Notes: generated by a model not told the origin, from the sequence alone. A stretch of 17,941 nucleotides of DNA from CAKOTZ01 sp964489885 (GCA_964489885.1 CAZAZX010000019.1:1-17941), one strand, 5' to 3'. Shown: positions 6,746 to 13,826, numbered from the stretch's first letter. Translations and numbers: made by a program.

Positions 6746-8128
6746 ATGAATAATTTAACAATTGGTGAAATTTTAAAAGCTACAAAAGGAAAAATTATTC
6801 ACGGAAATGAAGCAGAAGAAGTTGCTGATTTTTCCAAAGATACTAGAACAATTAAAAGTGGTGCACTATATGTTGGCATAAAAGGCGAAAAATTTGACGG
6901 AAATAATTACTTTAAACAAGCATATGAAAATGGTGCAATAGCATGTATTTTAGATTCTAAAGAATTAAATTCTGAAGACTTAGAAAAATATCAAAATGTT
7001 ATTTTAGTTGATGATAGTATTAAAGCCTTGCAGGATTTAGCAAGATATAGAAGAAATCAGTATAATATACCTGTTGTTGCGGTTACTGGAAGTGTTGGAA
7101 AAACAAGCACTAAGGATATTATTGCAAGTGTGTTATCTGAAAAATTTGATGTTCTAAAGACTGAAGGAAATAATAACAATCATATTGGATTACCTCTAAC
7201 TTTATTGAAGTTAAAAAAACATAATGCAGTTGTTGTTGAAATGGGAATGAATCATTTTGGGGAAATAAGTTTACTTACAAATATTGCAAAACCAAATATT
7301 TGTATAATAACTAATATAGGAACATCGCATATTGGAAATTTAGGTTCAAGAGAAAATATACTAAAAGCTAAGCTTGAAATATTAGAGGGAATGCCAAACA
7401 ATGGAACTGTAATAATTAACAATGATAATGATTTACTTCATCAATGGTATGAAGATAATAAAAATGTTTATAATATAGTTACTTATGGTATTACTAACAA
7501 ATCAAAATTTATGGCAAATAATATAAAAATTGCGGAAAATGACAGTTGCTTTAATATGATATATAATGAAAAAGAGTACTCAATTAAAGTACCTGTACCA
7601 GGAATACCATTTATATATAATAGTCTTTGTGCAGTTTCAGTTGGTAGTTTATTAAATATAGAAATGGAAAAGATGATTCAAGGTATATTAAAATTTGAAT
7701 TAACCAAGAAAAGAATGGAAAAATTGAAAACATCAAATGGTGTTATAATCATAAATGATTCATATAATGCAAGTTTAGATTCAGTAAAACCTGCCCTTGA
7801 ACAACTTAAAAATACTACTGGAAATAAAAAAATAGCTGTTTTGGGAGATATGTTAGAATTAGGATCATATGCAAAGAAACTTCATGAATTAGTAGGAGAA
7901 GAAGTAATAAAAAACAATATAGATATTTTAATTACTGTTGGAGATAATGCTAGATATATTGCAAATAAATCAGTAGAAATGGGGATGAAAGAGGTTTTTT
8001 CTTATAATTCAATAGCAGAAGCGGTAAAGAAAATAGAGGAAGTCCAAAATGAAAATGATGTAATTTTACTAAAAGCATCAAATTCAATGCATTTTAATAA
8101 AATTGCAGAAGAACTAATAAAAAAATAA
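6746..8128 (+). CDS. murF: MurF, UDP-MurNAc-tripeptide:D-Ala-D-Ala ligase
   Basis: MurF adds D-alanyl-D-alanine to UDP-MurNAc-tripeptide with ATP, the last cytoplasmic step in making the peptidoglycan monomer. The N-terminal substrate domain contains SKDTRTIKSGALYVGIKGE. The ATP loop GSVGKTST is at residues 115-122, EGNNNNHIGLPLTLL follows, and EMGMNHFGEI, NIGTSHIGNLGS and NDSYNASLDSV are all characteristic. The length is 460 aa, as expected. ATG 6746 is chosen because it lies about 10 bases after AGGAG; an in-frame TTG at 6740 is too close to that site. It is unusual in being downstream of transketolase rather than in a mur/fts cluster. Confidence 0.95.
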   Translation: MNNLTIGEILKATKGKIIHGNEAEEVADFSKDTRTIKSGALYVGIKGEKFDGNNYFKQAYENGAIACILDSKELNSEDLEKYQNVILVDDSIKALQDLARYRRNQYNIPVVAVTGSVGKTSTKDIIASVLSEKFDVLKTEGNNNNHIGLPLTLLKLKKHNAVVVEMGMNHFGEISLLTNIAKPNICIITNIGTSHIGNLGSRENILKAKLEILEGMPNNGTVIINNDNDLLHQWYEDNKNVYNIVTYGITNKSKFMANNIKIAENDSCFNMIYNEKEYSIKVPVPGIPFIYNSLCAVSVGSLLNIEMEKMIQGILKFELTKKRMEKLKTSNGVIIINDSYNASLDSVKPALEQLKNTTGNKKIAVLGDMLELGSYAKKLHELVGEEVIKNNIDILITVGDNARYIANKSVEMGMKEVFSYNSIAEAVKKIEEVQNENDVILLKASNSMHFNKIAEELIKK

Positions 8129-8162
8129 TAATTATGTAGTTATATGGAAGGATGTATTAAAT

Positions 8163-8732
8163 ATGGAATTAGATGAACTAGAAAAAATAGTAGAAGAAAA
8201 TTTATCTGAATATAGGTTTAATCACAGTAAATGTGTACAAAAGAGATGTGTAGAGCTTGCCAAAATTTACAATGTAAGTATTGAAAAAGCCGCTAAAGTT
8301 GGGATTGTACATGATATTGCGAAAGAAATGTCAAAAGAAGATAAATTAAAATATGTAAATGACAACAATTTGAATGTTGATGAAATAGAAATGAAAAATT
8401 TAGCCCTTTTGCATGCAAAAATTGGGGCAAACATTGCAAAAAAACAATTTGGATTTACTAATGATATGGTAGAGGCTATTTCTTACCATACTACAGGAAA
8501 ACCCAATATGGGAATGCTAGCTAAGGTATTGTTTGTTGCTGATGCAACAGGCGAAGACAGAGATTGGCATGATTTAGAATTAGTAAGAAAAATGTCTGAA
8601 AAGAATTTAGATGAAGCAGTACTTTATATTTTAGAAGTTAATTTAAAAAAGAACATAGATGAAAAAAAATTAATACATCCTGACGGGTTAAATGCAAGAA
8701 ATTATATATTAGAAGAACTACAGGAGAATTAG
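8163..8732 (+). CDS. yqeK: YqeK-type HD-domain Ap4A hydrolase
   Basis: An HD-superfamily phosphohydrolase of the YqeK group, which splits symmetrical diadenosine tetraphosphate into two ADP. Metal-binding residues are visible: His21 in RFNHSKCV, His50-Asp51 in VHDIAK, His84 in LLHAKIGA, His109 in SYHTTG and Asp127 in FVADATG. The length of 189 aa is typical. In many Firmicutes yqeK lies between nadD and rsfS; here neither is present and it follows murF after 34 bases. The start ATG at 8163 has a GGAAGGA site upstream. A foldback element begins 57 bases past the stop. Confidence 0.88.
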   Translation: MELDELEKIVEENLSEYRFNHSKCVQKRCVELAKIYNVSIEKAAKVGIVHDIAKEMSKEDKLKYVNDNNLNVDEIEMKNLALLHAKIGANIAKKQFGFTNDMVEAISYHTTGKPNMGMLAKVLFVADATGEDRDWHDLELVRKMSEKNLDEAVLYILEVNLKKNIDEKKLIHPDGLNARNYILEELQEN

Positions 8733-8788
8733 TAAAAATTAAAAATAAGTTAAGTCATAATTATTCAATATTCTATAAATTTATGAAG

Positions 8789-8973
8789 CTGTATATTATA
8801 TACAAAAATAAAATTTGCTCGGTCCTGCAAATCGACGCTCCTCTCTAAGCCAATTTTGGGACTCCCTTCCACCTATCGCTACGCGAGCTGAACTCTTGTC
8901 CTTAAAATTGGCCAAGAGAGTTCGCTAGATTTTTCTCCATTCGCTTCATTTTATTTTTATATATAATATACAG
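8789..8973. mobile_element. 185-bp foldback element (MITE-like), concentric inverted repeats
   Basis: The ends are 26-base inverted repeats (8789-8814 and 8948-8973; outer end CTGTATATTATATA) with one mismatch. Inside is a second imperfect inverted repeat (8841-8862 with 8898-8920; core GCCAATTTT), and at the tip TCGC-TAC-GCGA (8876-8886). All three are centred on about 8881, so the whole segment is one symmetrical fold. A small side hairpin, ATTTGC/GCAAAT, lies at 8813-8832. The interior is far more GC-rich than the surroundings and has no coding frame. This architecture fits a non-autonomous miniature element, or a structured RNA that may also terminate yqeK transcription. I could not find a clear target-site duplication. 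Confidence 0.6.
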
Positions 8974-9035
8974 ATAATGATTAATATTGTTAATCGTATT
9001 TTGGGTAGCATTTGCAAGAAAAATCTAAAAAGGGA

Positions 9036-9064
9036 TTGACAAACTATAAAAAAATTCGTATAAT
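9036..9064 (+). promoter_or_regulatory. Perfect consensus promoter for tRNA-Met
   Basis: TTGACA (9036-9041), 17-base spacer, TATAAT (9059-9064). Transcription would begin about 10 bases before the mature tRNA. Confidence 0.92.
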
Positions 9065-9080
9065 ACTAATTGTTAATTAT

Positions 9081-9157
9081 GGCGAAGTAGCTCAGTTGGC
9101 TAGAGCACGCGGTTCATACCCGCGGTGTCGAGAGTTCGAATCTCCCCTTCGCTACCA
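9081..9157 (+). tRNA. tRNA-Met (CAT anticodon)
   Basis: A cloverleaf with acceptor GGCGAAG/CTTCGCT (a G-T pair at 1-72), D-arm AGCTCAGTTGGCTAGAGC, anticodon stem CGCGG/CCGCG around TTCATAC with anticodon CAT at 9115-9117, and a T-loop TTCGAAT. Discriminator A and an encoded CCA end at 9157. The layout resembles the elongator tRNA-Met of B. subtilis; a CAT anticodon could also be tRNA-Ile2, but I see no reason to prefer it. The T-stem has an A-C mismatch at its second pair. Confidence 0.93.
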
Positions 9158-9175
9158 ACTTTATTTAAATAGCTT

Positions 9176-9217
9176 AAAAATAGCATATTTCAAGTTGATT
9201 GAAATATGCTATTTTTT
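9176..9217 (+). terminator. Terminator of the tRNA-Met gene
   Basis: An 18-bp stem (left arm 9176-9193, right arm 9199-9216) with a 5-base loop GTTGA, ending in a T-run. Confidence 0.88.
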
Positions 9218-9326
9218 ATTCCTTATTGGGAAACAATAATTAAACTTATCGAATTAAAGAGGAAGAAATTCTCTCTTCATTCTTAATATATTATACTAAA
9301 TTATCAATAGTTTATATTTATTTTGT

Positions 9327-9355
9327 TTGACAAGTAAAATTGCATATAGTATATT
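9327..9355 (+). promoter_or_regulatory. Promoter of the small toxin-like peptide (RNA I)
   Basis: TTGACA (9327-9332), 17-base spacer, TATATT (9350-9355). Expected start near 9362, giving a transcript of about 148 nt ending at the 9473-9509 hairpin. Confidence 0.82.
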
Positions 9356-9397
9356 AAATATTGCCTTTCGCCTAAAGGTAGAAAGGAGGGCAGTTTA

Positions 9398-9466
9398 ATG
9401 CGTAACTTAATAGAATTGCTAGAACTTATAGTAATTTACTACATAGTAAAACACTTAAGTAAATAG
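9398..9466 (+). CDS. 22-aa hydrophobic peptide, putative type I toxin
   Basis: A 22-codon frame with ATG at 9398 seven bases after a strong GGAGGG, a near-consensus promoter, and an intrinsic terminator just after its stop: all the parts of a real gene. The peptide begins MRNLIELLELIVIYY and ends with a basic tail containing KH and a final SK. A central run of Leu, Ile, Val and Tyr could span a membrane as a short helix, typical of type I toxins. It lacks the Pro-containing Fst consensus that I remember, so it is not an obvious sequence homologue. Both the coding arrangement and a converging antisense promoter (9554-9582) resemble the Fst/Par locus. A leader-peptide role is unlikely because the next gene is on the other strand. 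Confidence 0.72.
   Translation: MRNLIELLELIVIYYIVKHLSK
9399..9421 (+). repeat. Direct repeats DRa and DRb, toxin-start copy
   Basis: TGCGTAACTTA (9399-9409) overlaps the start codon and AATTGCTA (9414-9421) follows. Both recur in the same order at 9524-9534 and 9541-9548, in the antisense RNA region. Confidence 0.75.
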
Positions 9467-9472
9467 CAAAAT

Positions 9473-9509
9473 AAAGACTAGGGTGTTCCTTTTTATCCCT
9501 AGTCTTTTT
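9473..9509. terminator. Shared bidirectional terminator of the toxin locus
   Basis: An 11-bp stem AAAGACTAGGG/CCCTAGTCTTT with a 13-base loop. It has T-runs on the plus strand and A-runs on the other side, so it can end both the peptide mRNA and the converging antisense RNA. Confidence 0.82.
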
Positions 9510-9547
9510 ATTGGCAATTTATTTGCGTAACTTATTTTGCAATTGCT
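9473..9547 (-). ncRNA. Putative antisense antitoxin RNA (RNA II-like), about 75 nt
   Basis: Inferred from a minus-strand promoter at 9554-9582 and the hairpin at 9473-9509. The 5' part is complementary to the distal repeats (9524-9548), and therefore to the copies over the toxin start codon (9399-9421). Its 3' hairpin is the complement of the toxin mRNA 3' hairpin. Length and layout match the roughly 66-nt RNA II of the pAD1 par locus. Ends are estimates; expression is not shown. Confidence 0.65.
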
Positions 9548-9548
9548 A
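9524..9548 (+). repeat. Direct repeats DRa and DRb, antisense-side copy
   Basis: TGCGTAACTTA (9524-9534) and AATTGCTA (9541-9548), exact copies of the two repeats at 9399-9421 with a 6-base instead of 4-base gap. Confidence 0.75.
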
Positions 9549-9553
9549 AATTT

Positions 9554-9582
9554 ATTTTAGCATTTATTTTATTATATGTCAA
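9554..9582 (-). promoter_or_regulatory. Promoter of the antisense RNA
   Basis: On the minus strand TTGACA (9577-9582), 17-base spacer, TAAAAT (9554-9559). Start expected near 9547, pointing at the toxin gene. Confidence 0.78.
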
Positions 9583-9608
9583 ACACGATTTTTTAGGCTA
9601 GTTTTTAT

Positions 9609-9782
9609 TTATTTTTTCTTTTTCTTTTCTTTATTTTTTAATTTTTTTTCTTCTGGAATGATTAATCTTTTATTTTTCCCATTTTTTGGTTTTATAGGAA
9701 CTATATAATCTGAAACAGGAGACATATCAATTCCAGAACCATCTCCTTCAATTATTTCAAGGTTATCTTCTTTCTCTTTCAT
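9609..9782 (-). CDS. 57-aa highly charged protein of unknown function
   Basis: I do not recognise a family. The start at 9782 is set by GGAGGG just upstream on the minus strand; ATG codons further upstream in the frame overlap or precede this site. The product has an acidic N-terminal half (EDNLEIIEGDGSGIDMSP), a middle YIVPIKPKNGK and a very basic C-terminal tail ending in a run of Lys. No signal peptide or membrane segment is visible, so it is probably cytosolic and perhaps nucleic-acid or ribosome associated, which is inference. It has a near-consensus promoter and lies divergent from scpB. No terminator is visible after it, so readthrough could reach the antisense RNA promoter region. Confidence 0.68.
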   Translation of the reverse strand: MKEKEDNLEIIEGDGSGIDMSPVSDYIVPIKPKNGKNKRLIIPEEKKLKNKEKKKKK

Positions 9783-9817
9783 TTTTCCCTCCATATAAAT
9801 CACTTTTTCTTAATTAA

Positions 9818-9846
9818 ATGATAGCATAAAAGTTTAAAAGTGTCAA
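9818..9846 (-). promoter_or_regulatory. Promoter of the 57-aa protein gene
   Basis: On the minus strand TTGACA (9841-9846), 17-base spacer, TATCAT (9818-9823). Confidence 0.78.
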
Positions 9847-9851
9847 AATTA

Positions 9852-9880
9852 TTGACAGTTTGACGTAAAAGTGTAATAAT
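9852..9880 (+). promoter_or_regulatory. Promoter for scpB
   Basis: TTGACA (9852-9857), 17-base spacer, AATAAT (9875-9880; a TAATAT lies two bases later). Its -35 is back to back with that of the divergent gene, forming TGTCAA-AATTA-TTGACA. Confidence 0.6.
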
Positions 9881-9947
9881 ATAAGCAAATTTTAATTTTA
9901 TGAAAATAGTAATTAATAAGTATTTTAGAGAGGGAATACAATAAAAT

Positions 9948-10511
9948 ATGGAAGTTAATGAACAAAAAGCAATTATAGAAGCAATGTTATTTGCAACAGG
10001 AAGAGCGGTTAAAATAACGGAAATAATGGCAATTTTAGAGACTTCAAGAAAAGAAACAGAGCTAATATTGCAACAAATGAGATTAGAATATGAAGATTCA
10101 AAAAGGGGAATCGAGGTAATAAAAATAAATGATACATATCAAATGTGTACAAAAAAAGAATATTATGATTATGTTTATCCATTAATAGATAATAGAGTTA
10201 AACCCAACTTATCCAATGCTGCATTAGAAACCTTATCAATAATAGCATATAATCCTAAAATTACAAGAGCAGAAATTGAAAGTATTAGAGGAGTAAACTC
10301 TGATGGAACAATGTATAAATTGCTAGAATATGGGCTAATTGAAGAGGCGGGAAAGGCAGATGCACCAGGACGACCGATGATGTATGTTGTAACAGATGAA
10401 TTCTTAAAAGTGTTCGGATATTCTTCATTAGATGAACTTCCAGAATTACCCAAAGTTAAAGAAGATGTTGAAGAACAGCTTTCTTTAGAAGACATAAAAA
10501 AAGAAGAGTAG
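9948..10511 (+). CDS. scpB: ScpB, condensin-associated segregation protein
   Basis: ScpB joins ScpA and Smc to form the bacterial condensin that organises and separates chromosomes. The 187-aa protein has the two winged-helix domains of the family: the first about residues 5-75 (AIIEAMLFATGRAVKITEI, NDTYQMCTKKEY) and the second about 85-165 with LSNAALETLSIIAYNPKITRAEIESIRGVNSDG and the GRPMMYVVTDEFLKVFG strand. The tail is acidic. The start ATG follows AGAGAGGGA. scpA, its usual upstream neighbour, is absent here, so ScpA is presumably encoded elsewhere. proS follows after 45 bases. Confidence 0.94.
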   Translation: MEVNEQKAIIEAMLFATGRAVKITEIMAILETSRKETELILQQMRLEYEDSKRGIEVIKINDTYQMCTKKEYYDYVYPLIDNRVKPNLSNAALETLSIIAYNPKITRAEIESIRGVNSDGTMYKLLEYGLIEEAGKADAPGRPMMYVVTDEFLKVFGYSSLDELPELPKVKEDVEEQLSLEDIKKEE

Positions 10512-10539
10512 CATTCCGTTATAAATTGCGGAGCTTTTT
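10510..10539 (+). terminator. Possible weak terminator between scpB and proS
   Basis: AGC and TCCG (two-base bulge) pair with CGGAGCT, a 7-bp stem followed by five T. No promoter for proS is visible, so this may only attenuate. The space is far too short for a T-box leader. Confidence 0.4.
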
Positions 10540-10556
10540 GAAAGGATGATGATAGT

Positions 10557-12005
10557 ATGGAAAAAGATAACAAAAATTTTGTTAAGGAAATAACAAATAT
10601 AGAAGAAGATTTTGCTAAATGGTATACAGATATAGTAATTAAGGCTGAACTTTGTGATTATTCACCAGTTAAAGGCTTTGTTGCAATAAGACCTTATGGT
10701 TATGCTATTTGGGAAAACATACAAAAATATATAGATAAACAGTTCAAAGAAAATGGTGTTGAAAATTGTGCTATGCCATTGTTGATTTCTAAAAGTTTGT
10801 TAGAAAAAGAAAAAGATCATATAGAAGGATTTGCACCAGAAGTTGCTTGGGTTACAAAAGGTGGAGAAGAAGATTTAGAAGAACCATTATGTGTTCGTCC
10901 TACATCTGAAACAATATTTGATGCAATGTATTCAAAATGGTTGAGCTCATGGAGAGATTTACCATTCAAATATAATCAATGGTGTAGTGTTGTAAGATGG
11001 GAAAAGGAAACAAGACCTTTCTTACGTACAAGAGAATTCTTTTGGCAAGAGGGACATACAATACACGAAACAGAAAAAGAAGCAAGAGAATTTACGATGA
11101 AAATGCTTGATGTTTATTATGATGCTCTTACAAACTTGTTAGCAATTCCTACAATAAAAGGAATAAAAACTGAATCAGAAAAATTTGCTGGAGCTGAAGA
11201 AACATACACTGTTGAAACATTGATGCATGATGGAAAAGCACTACAGGCTGGAACATCACATTATTTTGGACAAAACTTTTCAGAACCATTTGATGTTTCA
11301 TTTCAAAATAGAGATGGCAAACAAGAATATGCATATCAAACATCTTTTGGCTTTTCTACTAGAACAATAGGTGCAATTATTATGGCACATGGTGATAATA
11401 GAGGATTAAAACTTCCACCAAAGGTTGCTCCAATTCAAGCCATTATAGTTCCAATTCAAATGCAAAAAGATGGAGTATTAGATAAAGCAAATGAACTAGA
11501 AAAAACTTTAAAAGAAAACGATATTAGAGTTAAACTTGATGATAGAGATCAATATACACCTGGTTACAAATTTAACTATTGGGAAATGAAAGGTGTTCCA
11601 GTTAGAATAGAGATAGGGCCAAAAGACATTGAAAATGGAACTTTAGTAGTTGTCAGAAGGGATACAAACGAAAAAATAAATGTCAAATCAGATGAAATAA
11701 ATGAAGTATTAGAAGAAATTCTTAAAAAAATTCAAGAAAATATGTATGAAAAATGTAAAGAAAGAACGAAAGCAAAAACAAGCATTGCAAATACTTTAGA
11801 CGAATTTAAGCAAAAAATAGATGAAAATCCAGGTTTTATTAAAACAATGTGGTGCGGAAGCAAAGAATGTGAAGAAAAAATAAAAGAAGAAACTGGCGCT
11901 AAGTCAAGATGTATTCCATTTAAACAAGAAATAGTTGGAGATGCTTGTGTTGTTTGTGGAAAAAAGGAAAATTTAAAAAACGTTGTTTGGGGACGTCAAT
12001 ATTAG
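10557..12005 (+). CDS. proS: Prolyl-tRNA synthetase, short (archaeal/eukaryal-like) form
   Basis: This class II enzyme charges tRNA-Pro. The 482-aa length and lack of the editing insertion identify the short form, as also found in many Clostridia and mycoplasmas. Visible landmarks are CAMPLLIS at about 71-78, LCVRPTSET at 111-119, motif 2 RWEKETRPFLRTREFFWQEG at 147-166, and QTSFGFSTRTIGAIIMAHGD (motif 3). An anticodon-binding domain follows (QAIIVPIQ). The C-terminal domain has a likely zinc site with cysteines in MWCGSKEC, SRCIPF and ACVVCGKK, and it ends with the typical aromatic GRQY. The start ATG at 10557 is preceded by AAAGGATG. aspS starts 14 bases after the stop. Confidence 0.96.
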   Translation: MEKDNKNFVKEITNIEEDFAKWYTDIVIKAELCDYSPVKGFVAIRPYGYAIWENIQKYIDKQFKENGVENCAMPLLISKSLLEKEKDHIEGFAPEVAWVTKGGEEDLEEPLCVRPTSETIFDAMYSKWLSSWRDLPFKYNQWCSVVRWEKETRPFLRTREFFWQEGHTIHETEKEAREFTMKMLDVYYDALTNLLAIPTIKGIKTESEKFAGAEETYTVETLMHDGKALQAGTSHYFGQNFSEPFDVSFQNRDGKQEYAYQTSFGFSTRTIGAIIMAHGDNRGLKLPPKVAPIQAIIVPIQMQKDGVLDKANELEKTLKENDIRVKLDDRDQYTPGYKFNYWEMKGVPVRIEIGPKDIENGTLVVVRRDTNEKINVKSDEINEVLEEILKKIQENMYEKCKERTKAKTSIANTLDEFKQKIDENPGFIKTMWCGSKECEEKIKEETGAKSRCIPFKQEIVGDACVVCGKKENLKNVVWGRQY

Positions 12006-12019
12006 AAAGGATGTTAATA

Positions 12020-13774
12020 ATGAGCGAATATAGAACTCATAATTGTGGGGAATTAAACATAAAGAATGTTGGACAAACGGTTAAATTAGCTGGTTGGGTT
12101 CAAACAATTAGAAATTTAGGTAAGATGCAATTTATTGATTTAAGAGATGAATTTGGAATTACACAAATTGTTGTTTCAAATAGTGAAGAATTAAATAAAG
12201 TAATGGCTGATATTACAACAGAAAGTAGTATAAGTGTTGTTGGAAAAGTTTTAGAAAGATCAAATAAAAATGAAAAAATTCCAACAGGAGAAATCGAATT
12301 AGATGCAAAAGAAATAGAAATTTTAGGTAAATGTAAAAATGTGTTGCCATTCGAGATAAATTCTGATAAAAATACTGCAAGAGAAGATTTAAGATTAGAG
12401 TATAGATTTTTAGATTTAAGAAATGATAAATTACACAAAAATATATTAAAAAGAGCAGAAGTAATTGCAACAATTAGAGATGAAATGAGGAGACTAAATT
12501 TCACTGAAATTCAAACTCCTATACTTGCAAATTCATCTCCAGAAGGTGCAAGAGATTTCCTTGTACCAAGTAGATTACATCCAGGAGAGTTTTATGCATT
12601 ACCACAGGCACCACAACAATTCAAACAGTTGCTAATGGTAGCTGGATTTAATAGATATTTTCAAATTGCACCATGTTTTAGAGATGAAGACCCTAGAGCT
12701 GATAGATCACCAGGAGAGTTTTATCAATTAGATTTTGAAATGTCGTATGCTGGTCAAGAAGATGTGTTCAAAATACTAGAGGAAGTAATACCAAATGTAT
12801 TTAAAAAACACACAAGTTGGGAGATTACAGAAGCTCCTTTTGTTCGTATTCCATATAAGGAAGCTATGGAGAAATATGGAAGCGATAAACCAGATTTAAG
12901 AAATCCGTTGTTTATTGTTGATGTAACAGAAGCATTTGTCGATAATGAATTTAATGGCTTTAAAGGAAAAGACGTAAAAGCTATAAGAGTTGAAAATGGT
13001 GCACAAAATTCAAGAAAATCCTTTGATAAAATGATAGAATATGCAAAAACAGAATTAGGAGCTGCAGGCTTGTCATGGATAAAAATAGATGATGCAGGAA
13101 CGATTTCAGGATCAATTGCAAAATTTATAGATGATAAAACAAAGACAATATTAGAAAACAAACTTGAATTAAAAAAGAATGATTGTGTTTTCTTCATAGC
13201 CGATGTTAAAGAAAAAGCACAAAAAATTGCTGGCGGAATTAGAATAGAACTTGGAAAAGAATTGGATTTAATAGAAAAAGATATATATAAATTTTGCTGG
13301 ATAGTTGATTTTCCTATGTATGAATTATCAGATGAAGGAAAGATTGATTTTTGCCATAATCCATTTTCAATGCCACAAGGTGGATTAAAAGCATTAGAAG
13401 AAAAAGAACCTTTAGACATTTATGCATACCAATACGACTTAGTATGCAATGGTTATGAAATAGCATCAGGTGCAGTTAGAAATCATAATCCAGAAACAAT
13501 GGTAAAGGCATTTGAAATAGCAGGATATGAAAGAGAAGATGTAGAAAAACGATTTGGTGCCTTATTTAATGCTTTCCAATATGGTGCACCACCACATGCT
13601 GGCTGTGCTCCAGGAATAGATAGAATTATAATGTTAATAGAGCAGGAAGACAATATACGTAATGTAATTGCATTCCCAAAAAATAAAAAAGCAAGAGATT
13701 TATTAATGAGAGCTCCTTCACAAGTTACAGAACAACAATTAAAAGATGTACACATTAAGTTAGATTTAGATTAA
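12020..13774 (+). CDS. aspS: Aspartyl-tRNA synthetase, bacterial type
   Basis: This class II enzyme charges tRNA-Asp. The 584-aa protein has an N-terminal OB-fold anticodon domain (about 1-105, with AGWVQTIRNLGKMQFIDLRD), a catalytic core with GARDFLVPSR (176-185), QAPQQFKQLLM, motif 2 FRDEDPRADRSPGEFYQLDF at 220-239, the bacterial GAD insertion (about 285-420) and motif 3 around GIDR (532-535), then the DNIRNVIAFPK signature. Several bacterial enzymes of this type are non-discriminating and also charge tRNA-Asn; the sequence alone does not settle which this is. The start ATG 12020 is nine bases after GAAAGGA, 14 bases past proS. Confidence 0.96.
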   Translation: MSEYRTHNCGELNIKNVGQTVKLAGWVQTIRNLGKMQFIDLRDEFGITQIVVSNSEELNKVMADITTESSISVVGKVLERSNKNEKIPTGEIELDAKEIEILGKCKNVLPFEINSDKNTAREDLRLEYRFLDLRNDKLHKNILKRAEVIATIRDEMRRLNFTEIQTPILANSSPEGARDFLVPSRLHPGEFYALPQAPQQFKQLLMVAGFNRYFQIAPCFRDEDPRADRSPGEFYQLDFEMSYAGQEDVFKILEEVIPNVFKKHTSWEITEAPFVRIPYKEAMEKYGSDKPDLRNPLFIVDVTEAFVDNEFNGFKGKDVKAIRVENGAQNSRKSFDKMIEYAKTELGAAGLSWIKIDDAGTISGSIAKFIDDKTKTILENKLELKKNDCVFFIADVKEKAQKIAGGIRIELGKELDLIEKDIYKFCWIVDFPMYELSDEGKIDFCHNPFSMPQGGLKALEEKEPLDIYAYQYDLVCNGYEIASGAVRNHNPETMVKAFEIAGYEREDVEKRFGALFNAFQYGAPPHAGCAPGIDRIIMLIEQEDNIRNVIAFPKNKKARDLLMRAPSQVTEQQLKDVHIKLDLD

Positions 13775-13826
13775 ATTATATTTATTATGTTATAGTGAAA
13801 TATAATTGAAAGGAATGGATTTACTT

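Noticed and set aside
8979..8995. Inverted repeat GATTAA-TATTG-TTAATC ahead of the tRNA promoter
   Set aside because: Six-bp AT-rich arms are expected by chance in this composition, and it lies about 40 bases upstream of the -35, with no link to a regulator.
8760..9000. Target-site duplication flanking the foldback element
   Set aside because: The bases next to the two terminal repeats (ATGAAG on the left, ATAATG on the right) do not match as a direct repeat of any convincing length.
9012..9239. Plus-strand open frame of 75 codons
   Set aside because: It runs through the tRNA-Met promoter, the tRNA itself and its terminator; the translated middle is the familiar false peptide from a tRNA gene.
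10512..10556. T-box or other riboswitch ahead of proS
   Set aside because: Only 45 bases separate scpB and proS, too short for a T-box; only a weak hairpin with five T is present.
12754..13419. Minus-strand open frame of 221 codons
   Set aside because: It lies wholly inside aspS on the other strand; aspS has unambiguous synthetase motifs, and the minus frame has no ribosome site or recognisable domain.
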